A stretch of DNA of 64,000 bases from Planctomycetota bacterium (GTDB taxonomy: Bacteria > Planctomycetota > UBA1135 > UBA2386): assembly GCA_947444055.1 (NCBI GenBank), contig CANEYR010000010.1, positions 1 through 64,000 of the forward strand. Direction: 5' to 3'. The notes under the pieces were generated by a model. That model did no database searches and had not been told where the DNA came from. It saw only the letters and a list, made by a program, of their open reading frames with translations. This document shows, piece after piece, positions 20,384-27,343 of the stretch (positions are counted from its first letter, which is position 1; the number at the start of each line of letters is the position of its first letter). Position numbers and translations under genes: made by a program.

Positions 20384-21166
20384 TCAATCGGCCGCAGGCG
20401 AGGCTGGTGGTGGCGGTTCACCTGGATCCGTGTTCGTCGGCGCCCCGATCGTCGGTGCAATGTTCGTCGCTGGCCCAATCATCGGTGCCCCGATCGTTGG
20501 TGGCTCTTGCACCGGGCGCTGCGGTTGCACGAACGCCTCCGTTGGGCGTGGCTGCCGCGAGAGCCGACGTTGCCGCCGCCATAACCAGAACCACAGCGCG
20601 AGCACCAAGCCGCCACCGATGGCGCCCCACAAGATGCCGCGTTCGACGCGTTGCACCGTCGCGATCACTTGTTCGATGAACCCAGCACTGTGGAAGCCGA
20701 CCAGCGTCAGGGCGGGCACGAGGATGACGATGCCGAGGCCATCGAGAAACAAGAACCGGCGCCACGGCATCTTCATCGTGCCGCCGGTGAAGAACGCGAC
20801 GACGCGCAACCCGGGCAGGAAGCGCGCGATCAGGATGACGAGGTCGCCGCGGCGGCGAAACCAGCGGTCGAAACTCGCCAGGCGCTGCTTGGTGACGACG
20901 TAGCGCAGCCACCGCAAGCGCAACAGCCGCACGCCAAACACCCGCCCCATCACGAAGGGAACCACGTCGCCGGCCAGGATCGCACCTGCGCACCAGGCCA
21001 TCATCCACGGCAGCTCGGCGTGCTCGGGATACTTGGCGCAGACGTAGCCGCCGGCCAGCAGCACGATTTCTTCGGGCAGCGGCAGCCCAAGGCCGCACAA
21101 CAAGAACAGCACCGCCACCGTCTGGTAGGGGTAGTCCGTGATGAGGGCGACGATCTGGTCGAACAT
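20384..21166 (-). CDS. DedA-family membrane protein with Pro/Gly repeat tail
   Basis: 260 residues. The core has the DedA/SNARE-associated features GLGLPLPEEIVLLAGGY, AGDVVPFVMG, RFLPGLRVVAFFTGG and a long C-terminal helix. DedA proteins are inner-membrane scramblase or transporter-like proteins needed for envelope integrity. The last 50 residues are an unusual low-complexity tail built from TIGAPMIGPAT-like units; the DNA at 20438-20505 is correspondingly repetitive. The tail follows the final helix and a basic stretch (WRRQRRLSR). It lies upstream of hppA on the same strand. Confidence 0.87.
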   Translation of the reverse strand: MFDQIVALITDYPYQTVAVLFLLCGLGLPLPEEIVLLAGGYVCAKYPEHAELPWMMAWCAGAILAGDVVPFVMGRVFGVRLLRLRWLRYVVTKQRLASFDRWFRRRGDLVILIARFLPGLRVVAFFTGGTMKMPWRRFLFLDGLGIVILVPALTLVGFHSAGFIEQVIATVQRVERGILWGAIGGGLVLALWFWLWRRQRRLSRQPRPTEAFVQPQRPVQEPPTIGAPMIGPATNIAPTIGAPTNTDPGEPPPPASPAAD

Positions 21167-21184
21167 CGGCTTGGTGTTCGGGCG

Positions 21185-21967
21185 TCAGCGCAGGAAGGGG
21201 AGGAGGATCGCGAAACGTTCGTCGGCGGTCACCGCGGTGAGATCGATGGTGCGATCCCCGGCGAGCCAACGGGAGACTTCGACCAGCCGTTGGCGCCAGC
21301 GTGTAGCCAGCGCTTGGTCGCGAACGTCGTGACTGCGCGCGATCGCGGCGGCCAGCATTTCCAGGGCGTTGGCGGGGTCGTTCGCGGCTAGCAGGCCAGC
21401 GGCCAGTTTGGGCGCAAAGAAGGTGCGCTGCTCACGCACCGCCGCGGTTGGAAACAGGCGCTCCGCTTCGGCCAGCCAAGCGTCGGTGATCTTGATGGCG
21501 CCGCCGGTCGGCTGCAGCAGTGCTGCGAGCGCTGGCTCGCGCCGGACCGCGACTTCGGGCAGGAAGGCGAGCCCTTGCAGCAGGTCCAGCTCGTGCTTGC
21601 CGGCGCGTTCGCGGGCGCTCTCCATCCACGCCATCGCGAGGTCGAGCCGGGTGCGTGCCCGGGCGCCGCGTTCGGCGTCGGTGCCGCTGCGATCGTCATC
21701 GCTGAGCGCGAAACGATAGGCAAACGCCGAGTGGCCGTCGCTCCATTGCGGCAGCAAGCGCAGCAGGTTTTGGGCGCGCGCGAACGCTTCGAGCGGATCC
21801 CCGCCGCGGTTGGCTTCTTGCAGGCTGTGCCACGCGAACGGCAACATCAGCGGGCGCGCGATCCAGGCGGCGAACTCGGTGACGTCGCGCAAGTTGGGCG
21901 GCACCAGCGCCGTCGCCACGAGCAGGCAGCCGATCGCCAGCGCACCCGACCAGGGGCGACCGTTCAT
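21185..21967 (-). CDS. membrane-anchored protein of the ABC operon
   Basis: 260 residues from ATG 21967, which overlaps the stop of the permease gene (ATGA). One hydrophobic N-terminal segment (SGALAIGCLLVATALVPP) is followed by an alpha-helical, TPR-like soluble region rich in Leu/Ala (FARAQNLLRLLPQWSDGHSA). I recognise no family. Co-translation with the ATPase and permease suggests an accessory subunit facing the periplasm or a regulator of that transporter. A longer in-frame upstream extension is rejected as Arg-rich and inside the permease gene. Confidence 0.65.
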   Translation of the reverse strand: MNGRPWSGALAIGCLLVATALVPPNLRDVTEFAAWIARPLMLPFAWHSLQEANRGGDPLEAFARAQNLLRLLPQWSDGHSAFAYRFALSDDDRSGTDAERGARARTRLDLAMAWMESARERAGKHELDLLQGLAFLPEVAVRREPALAALLQPTGGAIKITDAWLAEAERLFPTAAVREQRTFFAPKLAAGLLAANDPANALEMLAAAIARSHDVRDQALATRWRQRLVEVSRWLAGDRTIDLTAVTADERFAILLPFLR

Positions 21968-23001
21968 CGGCGAACTCTTCGGCGCAGGAGCATCGCCAGG
22001 ATCATGGCCATCGACCCCACGGTGAGGGAAGCCGCGCACGGCTGGAAAACTGCGCTCGTCGCCAGCCAGTGGCCGCGCATCAGCGCCAACATGGTGGGTT
22101 CGAACGGGCCGAGGCCGACGATCGTTTGCACGAAGAGGCCGCTGGCAACGACGGCGATCACGGTTGGCAAACCGGCCAGCAGCCCGCACCACGAGGCGAG
22201 CGCCATCGCCACGAAGCTTGGCAGCAACGCCAGCAGCGCCGCGAGCAAGCCGTTGCTGAGACTCCAGTGCGCGGTCGCTGCGCGCAGCGTCACCGCGCCG
22301 GGCACGAACACCAGCGGCACGGTGCCCGCCTTGTGCACGAGCTCGAGTCGGTGCATCGAACGCGACGAGAACGGCAGCCGCACCAGTTGCCGCGTCTCGG
22401 CGAAGGGCGCTGGCATCGTGCCGAGGGATTCGCCATCGGCGAACACCTCGACGATGGTGGGGACCAGGCTGCTAGTCGGCAGCCCGGCGAGCGGCCGCAG
22501 CCGCAGTTCCGTGAACGGCTGTGGGTCGCGGATGGTGAAGGAGACGGGCGGTCGATCGGCCGCCAACACGGGCTGGCCTTCTGGTTGCAGCTGCAGATGA
22601 GTCACGGCACTGCTCGGCGCGCCAAGGGCCAGCGCCAATGCCGTCGTCAGCGGCACCGTCAGCAGCCACTGCGCCAACAAGGCGCCGGCCATGGCGCCGC
22701 CGCTGCCGCGCAGGGGGCCGCGCTGCAGCCGTTCGACCCATTGTTGTCCCGGGCGGCCGCGCGCGAAGGTTGGCCAAAACACCGCGGCAGTGACCGCGCA
22801 CGTCAGGCTGGCGACCACCATCGGGAAGACCAGCCACGGCGACGCCGCCCCGGGAGCATGCTGCTCGCCGAGCGCTGGCGCGATGGTGAGGTGCAGGGTG
22901 AAGGCCAGCACGGCGGCCAGCAGGGTTGGCAGCCAACCCATGTGCAGGCAGCGGCGGCAGGTGAGCCCGAATGGGCCGCGGGCACTCAGGCCGAACTTCA
23001 C
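21964..23001 (-). CDS. ABC transporter permease-like membrane protein
   Basis: 345 residues with about six predicted hydrophobic helices: two or three near the N-terminus (MGWLPTLLAAVLAFTLHLTI and WLVFPMVVASLTCAVTAAVF), one around 110-130, and two near the C-terminus, separated by a soluble loop of about 100 residues. No family motif is obvious. Its place between an ABC ATPase (4-base overlap upstream) and a membrane-anchored protein (4-base overlap downstream) makes it the permease of an ABC-2 type exporter by inference. Substrate unknown. Confidence 0.7.
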   Translation of the reverse strand: MKFGLSARGPFGLTCRRCLHMGWLPTLLAAVLAFTLHLTIAPALGEQHAPGAASPWLVFPMVVASLTCAVTAAVFWPTFARGRPGQQWVERLQRGPLRGSGGAMAGALLAQWLLTVPLTTALALALGAPSSAVTHLQLQPEGQPVLAADRPPVSFTIRDPQPFTELRLRPLAGLPTSSLVPTIVEVFADGESLGTMPAPFAETRQLVRLPFSSRSMHRLELVHKAGTVPLVFVPGAVTLRAATAHWSLSNGLLAALLALLPSFVAMALASWCGLLAGLPTVIAVVASGLFVQTIVGLGPFEPTMLALMRGHWLATSAVFQPCAASLTVGSMAMILAMLLRRRVRR

Positions 23002-23849
23002 GAGCCCTCGCGACCGCGGGCCGCCAGCCGCCGAAACAGTGCGAACAAGTGTTCGCGCGGGCGCTCGATGCGCACCACTTCGCCGCCGCGCGCACGCGCG
23101 TCGTCAGCGAGCCCGGCCATGGCGGTGGCGTCGAGACCGCGCACCACCATGGCGTGGCTGTCGGTGGCGAGCAGTTCACTCAAGGTGCCGCGCGCGCGCA
23201 CGGCGCCGTTCTGCAGCACCAGCACTTCATCGCAGATTTCCTCGACCTCGAGCAGGTGGTGGCTCGCCATCAGCACCGTGGTGCCGGCGGCCGCGCGTTC
23301 CCGCAGGATCGTGGTCACGACTTCACTGCCGAACGGATCGAGCCCCGCGGTTGGCTCATCGAGCAACAGCAACTCCGGGTCGCCGAGCAGTGCCGCCGCC
23401 AGTGCCAGGCGCTTCTGCATGCCGGTGCTGAACGTACGCACCCATCGCCGCCCGGCGTGACGCAGGTCCAGGCGATCGAGCCAGTGCGCCGCCCGGGCGT
23501 CGGATTCTGGATTCGGCAGTCCGAGCTCGGCGCCGATGTAGGCGAGGAACTCTGGCGCCGACAGCACACCAAGTGGCAGGGCGCCTTCCGGCTGGAACGC
23601 CACGCGCCGCTGCGCAGCGGCGGAGTCCGGCTCGTCCCCGAGCACCGTCACCGCCCCAGCCGTCGGCCGCTGCAACCCAGCCAGCACCCGCAGCAAGGTG
23701 GTCTTGCCGGAGCCGTTCGGCCCGAGCAAACCGACGATGCGCCCGGTCGGCACGTCCAGATCGAGTGGCAACAAGGCGGCGACCGCAGCTTGGTTGCCGC
23801 GTCCGCCAAATGTCACTGCGAGTTGCTTGACCGAGATGGCGGTCGTCAT
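22998..23849 (-). CDS. ABC transporter ATP-binding protein (ABC-2 type)
   Basis: 283 residues from ATG 23849 (MTTAISVKQLAVTFGG). Walker A GPNGSGKT, Q-loop FQPEG, signature FSTGMQKRL, Walker B LLLLDEPTAGLDP and the switch His in SHHLLEVEE are all intact. The STGMQ-type signature is typical of CcmA/NatA-like ATPases of ABC-2 exporters. It heads a three-gene operon with two 4-base overlaps. An in-frame start 8 codons upstream is possible. It is divergent from the FHA gene, 70 bases between starts. Confidence 0.92.
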   Translation of the reverse strand: MTTAISVKQLAVTFGGRGNQAAVAALLPLDLDVPTGRIVGLLGPNGSGKTTLLRVLAGLQRPTAGAVTVLGDEPDSAAAQRRVAFQPEGALPLGVLSAPEFLAYIGAELGLPNPESDARAAHWLDRLDLRHAGRRWVRTFSTGMQKRLALAAALLGDPELLLLDEPTAGLDPFGSEVVTTILRERAAAGTTVLMASHHLLEVEEICDEVLVLQNGAVRARGTLSELLATDSHAMVVRGLDATAMAGLADDARARGGEVVRIERPREHLFALFRRLAARGREGS

Positions 23850-23919
23850 GCGGGCGCGATGGTATACCTGCACGGATGCAGTTTCCCGCAGTGCGCGGAC
23901 TCTCGGCGCGGAGCGAACG

Positions 23920-24735
23920 GTGAGCGGTTATCTGGCCATGACGAACGGCACGCGCGTGCCGATTCACAACGGGTTCGTGTTGGGGCGCGTCGCTGGCGTC
24001 GACTTGGTCGTCGACGACAGCAAGGCGTCGCGGCGCCACGCCAAGATCCACGTCGAGAGCGGCGTCGTCGAGATCGAGGACTTGGCGAGCAGCAACGGCA
24101 CCTTGTTGAACGACAAGCCGGTGACGCGGCGGGTGCTGCGCGATGGCGATCGGGTGCAGATCGGCAAGACGGTGATTGTCTTTCACGAAGGCGAAGTGCC
24201 AGGCGCGCGTGCGGGAGCGGTGAGGGCGACTAGGTCCACCAGCAGTGATTCCACCAGCAGTGATGCAGCTGGCAGTGATGCAGCTGGCAGTGACGCAGCC
24301 GACAACGATCTGTTTGGTGATGACGAGGCCGTTGCGGAGACCGTGATTGCACCAGCAGTGCAGAAGGCTCCGGCCGCGCGCCCGCCGATGGCGTCATCGC
24401 CGCCGTCGGTCCGCCCCGCGCCGCCCGTTCCACCACCCGTTTCCCCGCCGCCGCCCGCCGCGCCGCGCCCTTCGGTGGTCGAGTTCGCGGACGAAGTGGT
24501 GGAGGTGCGCAAGGCGCCGCCCGTGACAGTGGCGGCCAAGGGCGGCAGCGCAGCCGCGCCGGCGGTGGCGGCTTCCCCTTCGCGCGTGCTGCAGTTCAGC
24601 AAGCGCGCGGCCGGCAGCGGCGGCCTGCTCGGCGATGACATGTCGCAGATGAATGCCGGCACGCGCGGCCTGATCGTGGTGCTCGTCTTGGTGTTGGGCG
24701 GCGCGATCGTCTGGTTGGTGCAGAAGTTCGTGTAG
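23920..24735 (+). CDS. FHA-domain protein with C-terminal membrane anchor
   Basis: 271 residues from GTG 23920, chosen because the first FHA strand (GYLAMTNGTRVPIHNG) begins here; ATG 23938 is the alternative. The FHA fold spans about 1-95 with LGR, DSKASRRHAKI and LASSNGTLLND, the phosphothreonine-binding loops. A Ser/Asp/Ala repeat (SDSTSSDAAGSDAAGSDAA) and a long Pro-rich linker follow, then a single hydrophobic helix (GLIVVLVLVLGGAIVWLV) at the very end, which makes it tail-anchored. It probably reads Ser/Thr kinase signals at the inner membrane. Its stop codon lies inside the first 50-bp direct repeat. Confidence 0.87.
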   Translation: MSGYLAMTNGTRVPIHNGFVLGRVAGVDLVVDDSKASRRHAKIHVESGVVEIEDLASSNGTLLNDKPVTRRVLRDGDRVQIGKTVIVFHEGEVPGARAGAVRATRSTSSDSTSSDAAGSDAAGSDAADNDLFGDDEAVAETVIAPAVQKAPAARPPMASSPPSVRPAPPVPPPVSPPPPAAPRPSVVEFADEVVEVRKAPPVTVAAKGGSAAAPAVAASPSRVLQFSKRAAGSGGLLGDDMSQMNAGTRGLIVVLVLVLGGAIVWLVQKFV

Positions 24736-24777
24736 GCAGAACTGGTACGAAGTTGGGCCCGTTGCCAACGGAACCGG
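24728..24777 (+). repeat. 50-bp direct repeat, left copy
   Basis: Matches 26392-26441 at 48 of 50 positions. It begins TCGTGTAGGCAGA, contains CCGTTGCCAACGG (a near-palindrome) and ends GGAACCGG. It overlaps the last codons and stop of the FHA gene. Together with the other copy it brackets the DUF4143 ATPase gene, the picture of an inserted or duplicated cassette. Confidence 0.9.
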
Positions 24778-24826
24778 GTCCATGAGCGTTGCCGTTGCGG
24801 CGCGAGTTCACCTACGCCCTGCCCCC

Positions 24827-26272
24827 TCAGCGACCGCGCTTCCGCGGCTTGCTGCGCGCCGCCGTTTGAGCGCGCGATCGCTTCGGCGCCTTGGTCTTGC
24901 TGGTCCTGGCTTCGTCGATCAGGCGCGGCAGTTCCGGCACCAGATAGAACGGGATCGACAGCAATTGGAAGTCGTGCGGCGCGTGCCCCGGCACGTTCGC
25001 GGTCACCGTCGCCAGCTGCGGCGGGGCGATGCTGACGCGCACCGCGAGCCGCGCCTGCTTCTCGACGACGAATCGGTGCAGGCTGCGCAGCGTTCCGGTG
25101 CTGCCGGCTTTGACTTCGATCGGCACCACCTCGGTGCCGTGCTGCAGCAGGTAGTCGACTTCGGCCTCGGCCCCATGCTGATGGCGCGACCAGTACCAGA
25201 GAGCTGGCTCCACGAAACGCGGCGACAGGTCGGCCAGCAGCTGCCCGACGAGATGTTCGGCGAGCGGCCCTTCATTGGTGAGTTCGCCGGGCGCGGCCCC
25301 TGCTCGCAACAAGAGACCGAGGGAACTCTGCACCAGCCCGGTGTCGACCATCGCGACCTTGAACTGCTTCTCGACGAGATCGGCGCCGAGTGGGATGCCG
25401 TTGCCGTGCGAACACCGAACGAGGTGGCAGACGCGCGCGCGGCACAGCGCCTCGAGCGCCTGCCGAAGTGCTTGTGCCCGTTCTTCGCGGTCGACTGCCG
25501 TCCACATGAACTTGCCGCCGATCTGTCGCGCGATCGAGTCGAGCACGCGTTGCAATCGCGCCGCGGGAATGCGCGTGCCGTAGCGGCTGAAGTCGTCGCG
25601 GAACGTCGCCAACAGGTCTTGCTGCACGCGAGCGGCCGCAACCAGAGATCGCGACGTGCGGAAGCTCTCGACGACGGCCGGCATGCCGCCAACCAGCGAG
25701 TAGTCCCGCATCAACGCCATCAACTTGTCGTGGATCGGGACCGGCGGCGCCTGGCGGAGGCGGACCGTGTGCAGGAACTGCGTCGTGCGCTCGCCCGCGA
25801 TCGCCGTCACAAACTCGGGGAACGACATCGGCCCGAGGTGCAGGTAGCTGATCCGGCCGACGGGCATGCTCGAGATGTGGTCCGCGAGGGCGAAGTCGAG
25901 CAGCGAACCGGCGGCGACGACGTGCAGTTCGGGGATCTCTTCGTGGAAGTAGCGCAGCCGCGCAAGCAGTTCGGGCCAGGCTTGGATCTCGTCGAAGAAC
26001 AGGAGGCAGCGACCCGGCACGATGCGTTTGCCGAGCAGGGCTTCGATTGCGGCGACGTTGGCGCGAGGGGAAGGGTCAGCGAACAGCGAGCGCATCTCGC
26101 GCAGGCGTTCGACGTTGACAGTCGCAACGTCGCCCAGGTGCTCGCGCGCAAAGGCCTCCACAAGCCACGTCTTGCCAACCTGGCGAGCGCCCCGAACGAT
26201 CAGCGGACGGTGCAGGTCGGCGTCGGCCCACTCCCGCAGGTCTTCGAAGGCGGTGCGACGCATCGCAGGCAT
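24827..26272 (-). CDS. AAA ATPase with DUF4143, cassette between direct repeats
   Basis: 481 residues. Walker A is GARQVGKT (28-35) and Walker B is CLLFFDEIQ; the C-terminal half has EAEVDYLL and VVPIEVKAG, the D...E-x-K pattern of the DUF4143 nuclease-like fold. The last 25 residues are Lys/Arg-rich (APKRSRAQTAARSKPRKRGR), suggesting nucleic-acid contact. It is a longer and diverged relative of the ATPase at 5855. A 9-bp inverted repeat lies 32 bases upstream of its start, and the whole unit sits inside a pair of 50-bp direct repeats. Members often travel horizontally; the function is not established. Confidence 0.88.
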   Translation of the reverse strand: MPAMRRTAFEDLREWADADLHRPLIVRGARQVGKTWLVEAFAREHLGDVATVNVERLREMRSLFADPSPRANVAAIEALLGKRIVPGRCLLFFDEIQAWPELLARLRYFHEEIPELHVVAAGSLLDFALADHISSMPVGRISYLHLGPMSFPEFVTAIAGERTTQFLHTVRLRQAPPVPIHDKLMALMRDYSLVGGMPAVVESFRTSRSLVAAARVQQDLLATFRDDFSRYGTRIPAARLQRVLDSIARQIGGKFMWTAVDREERAQALRQALEALCRARVCHLVRCSHGNGIPLGADLVEKQFKVAMVDTGLVQSSLGLLLRAGAAPGELTNEGPLAEHLVGQLLADLSPRFVEPALWYWSRHQHGAEAEVDYLLQHGTEVVPIEVKAGSTGTLRSLHRFVVEKQARLAVRVSIAPPQLATVTANVPGHAPHDFQLLSIPFYLVPELPRLIDEARTSKTKAPKRSRAQTAARSKPRKRGR

Positions 26273-26303
26273 GATGACAATGCCGTCATAAATGTCAATC
26301 GCA

Positions 26304-26331
26304 GTGACAAAAGTGACGGCTGTTTTGTCAC
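26304..26331 (-). promoter_or_regulatory. inverted repeat upstream of the DUF4143 ATPase
   Basis: GTGACAAAA (26304-26312) and TTTTGTCAC (26323-26331) form a perfect 9-bp inverted repeat with a 10-base loop, about 32 bases before the ATPase start at 26272. A third GTGAC occurs in the loop. Size and position fit an operator for a dimeric repressor, or autoregulation. Confidence 0.5.
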
Positions 26332-26391
26332 GGTTGCTGGCAGTTCGGACTGCATCGGCGGCAAGCGCGCCGGGTCAACGCCTCTAGCGAG

Positions 26392-26441
26392 TCGTGTAGG
26401 CAGATCTGGTACGAAGTTGGGTCCGTTGCCAACGGAACCGG
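26392..26441 (+). repeat. 50-bp direct repeat, right copy
   Basis: Second copy of the element at 24728-24777, in the same orientation, differing at two bases (AGATC for AGAAC, GGTCC for GGCCC). The repeat period is 1664 bases. It lies between the ATPase and the DUF932-like gene and ends 31 bases before that gene's ATG. Confidence 0.9.
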
Positions 26442-26472
26442 CGTGGCCGGTGCGTTCGTCCAACCGAGTCTC

Positions 26473-27330
26473 ATGAGATACGCACTCGGCTCGCTCCAAC
26501 CTGATCGCTCCGCCTTCTTGGTTGCCTTTCTCAGTCGACTTCACGTGCAGTTGACGCAGGAGTTGCTGTCGAGGGAGGAGACGCTGTCCCCATTGGGCGC
26601 GGTCTTGGAACGTCACGAGCCGCAGCGGCACGTCGACATCTGCTCGCAACTCGATTCCTACGATCGCGACTGGTCGTGGCTGCAACAGGTTGCGGCCACC
26701 GTCACCGAGATGGCGACCGCTGCGCGGCCGCTCACCTTGATCGACTGCGAGCACACACCCGGCGAGGCAGGTTCCTGCATGGTGTTGCTGCACGATCCGG
26801 CGGTGGCCGCAGCGATCCGCGTGAACGACACCGTCACCGCCGGCGTCGCTCTGCTGCGCGCGCCCAATGCCGAACTCATGGTGATGCCGCGCCTGTTCCG
26901 CAAAGTGTGCAGCAATGGTGCGGTGCTCGATCTTGGCAACGGCATCGAGGACGACGTGGCGCCTTGGGCGGTTGGGGACGCGGTGCGCGCGTGCCTGGGT
27001 GTTGACGCCAACGAGCGAGTCTTCGCGCGCTTGCGGGCGGCGGCCGCGACCGCAGCCGATCCCGACGACCTGCTGGCGCGAGCCACGCTGGCGACGCCGT
27101 CCGACGACGTGGCGGCCGAATGGCGAGCCGGCCACGATCGCTCAGTGTTCGGCGCGATCAATGCGGCCACTGGATTGGCACACGCGGAACGCGATCCGCG
27201 GCGCCGCCTCGAGCTCGAGCGCGATGCCGAACGGTTGTTGGCGGCGGCCGAGTCACGAGCCGAGGAAATGGCGTGCCGTCGGTCTCTGGTCAGTTCGCGG
27301 CCCCGCCATGCGATCGTGAGCCTGCCCTAG
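26473..27330 (+). CDS. DUF932-like protein
   Basis: 285 residues from ATG 26473; a GTG at 26443 is an alternative. The middle holds VNDTVTAGVALLRAPNAELMVMPRLFRKVCSNGAVLD, which matches the hallmark of DUF932 (a strand pair followed by R-VCSNGLV). The C-terminal part is helical and charged (RRRLELERDAERLLAAAESRAEE). DUF932 proteins are mostly known from phages and plasmids (LGT-like, TIGR03299), with unknown function. No phage genes surround it. It begins directly after the right 50-bp repeat. The family call is moderate. Confidence 0.6.
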   Translation: MRYALGSLQPDRSAFLVAFLSRLHVQLTQELLSREETLSPLGAVLERHEPQRHVDICSQLDSYDRDWSWLQQVAATVTEMATAARPLTLIDCEHTPGEAGSCMVLLHDPAVAAAIRVNDTVTAGVALLRAPNAELMVMPRLFRKVCSNGAVLDLGNGIEDDVAPWAVGDAVRACLGVDANERVFARLRAAAATAADPDDLLARATLATPSDDVAAEWRAGHDRSVFGAINAATGLAHAERDPRRRLELERDAERLLAAAESRAEEMACRRSLVSSRPRHAIVSLP

Positions 27331-27343
27331 CGAGACACGTGCT

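Noticed and set aside
24782-26476. A 564-codon open frame on the plus strand over the DUF4143 ATPase
   Set aside because: The minus strand carries Walker A, Walker B and the DUF4143 motifs; the plus frame is a shadow and would read through the direct repeats.
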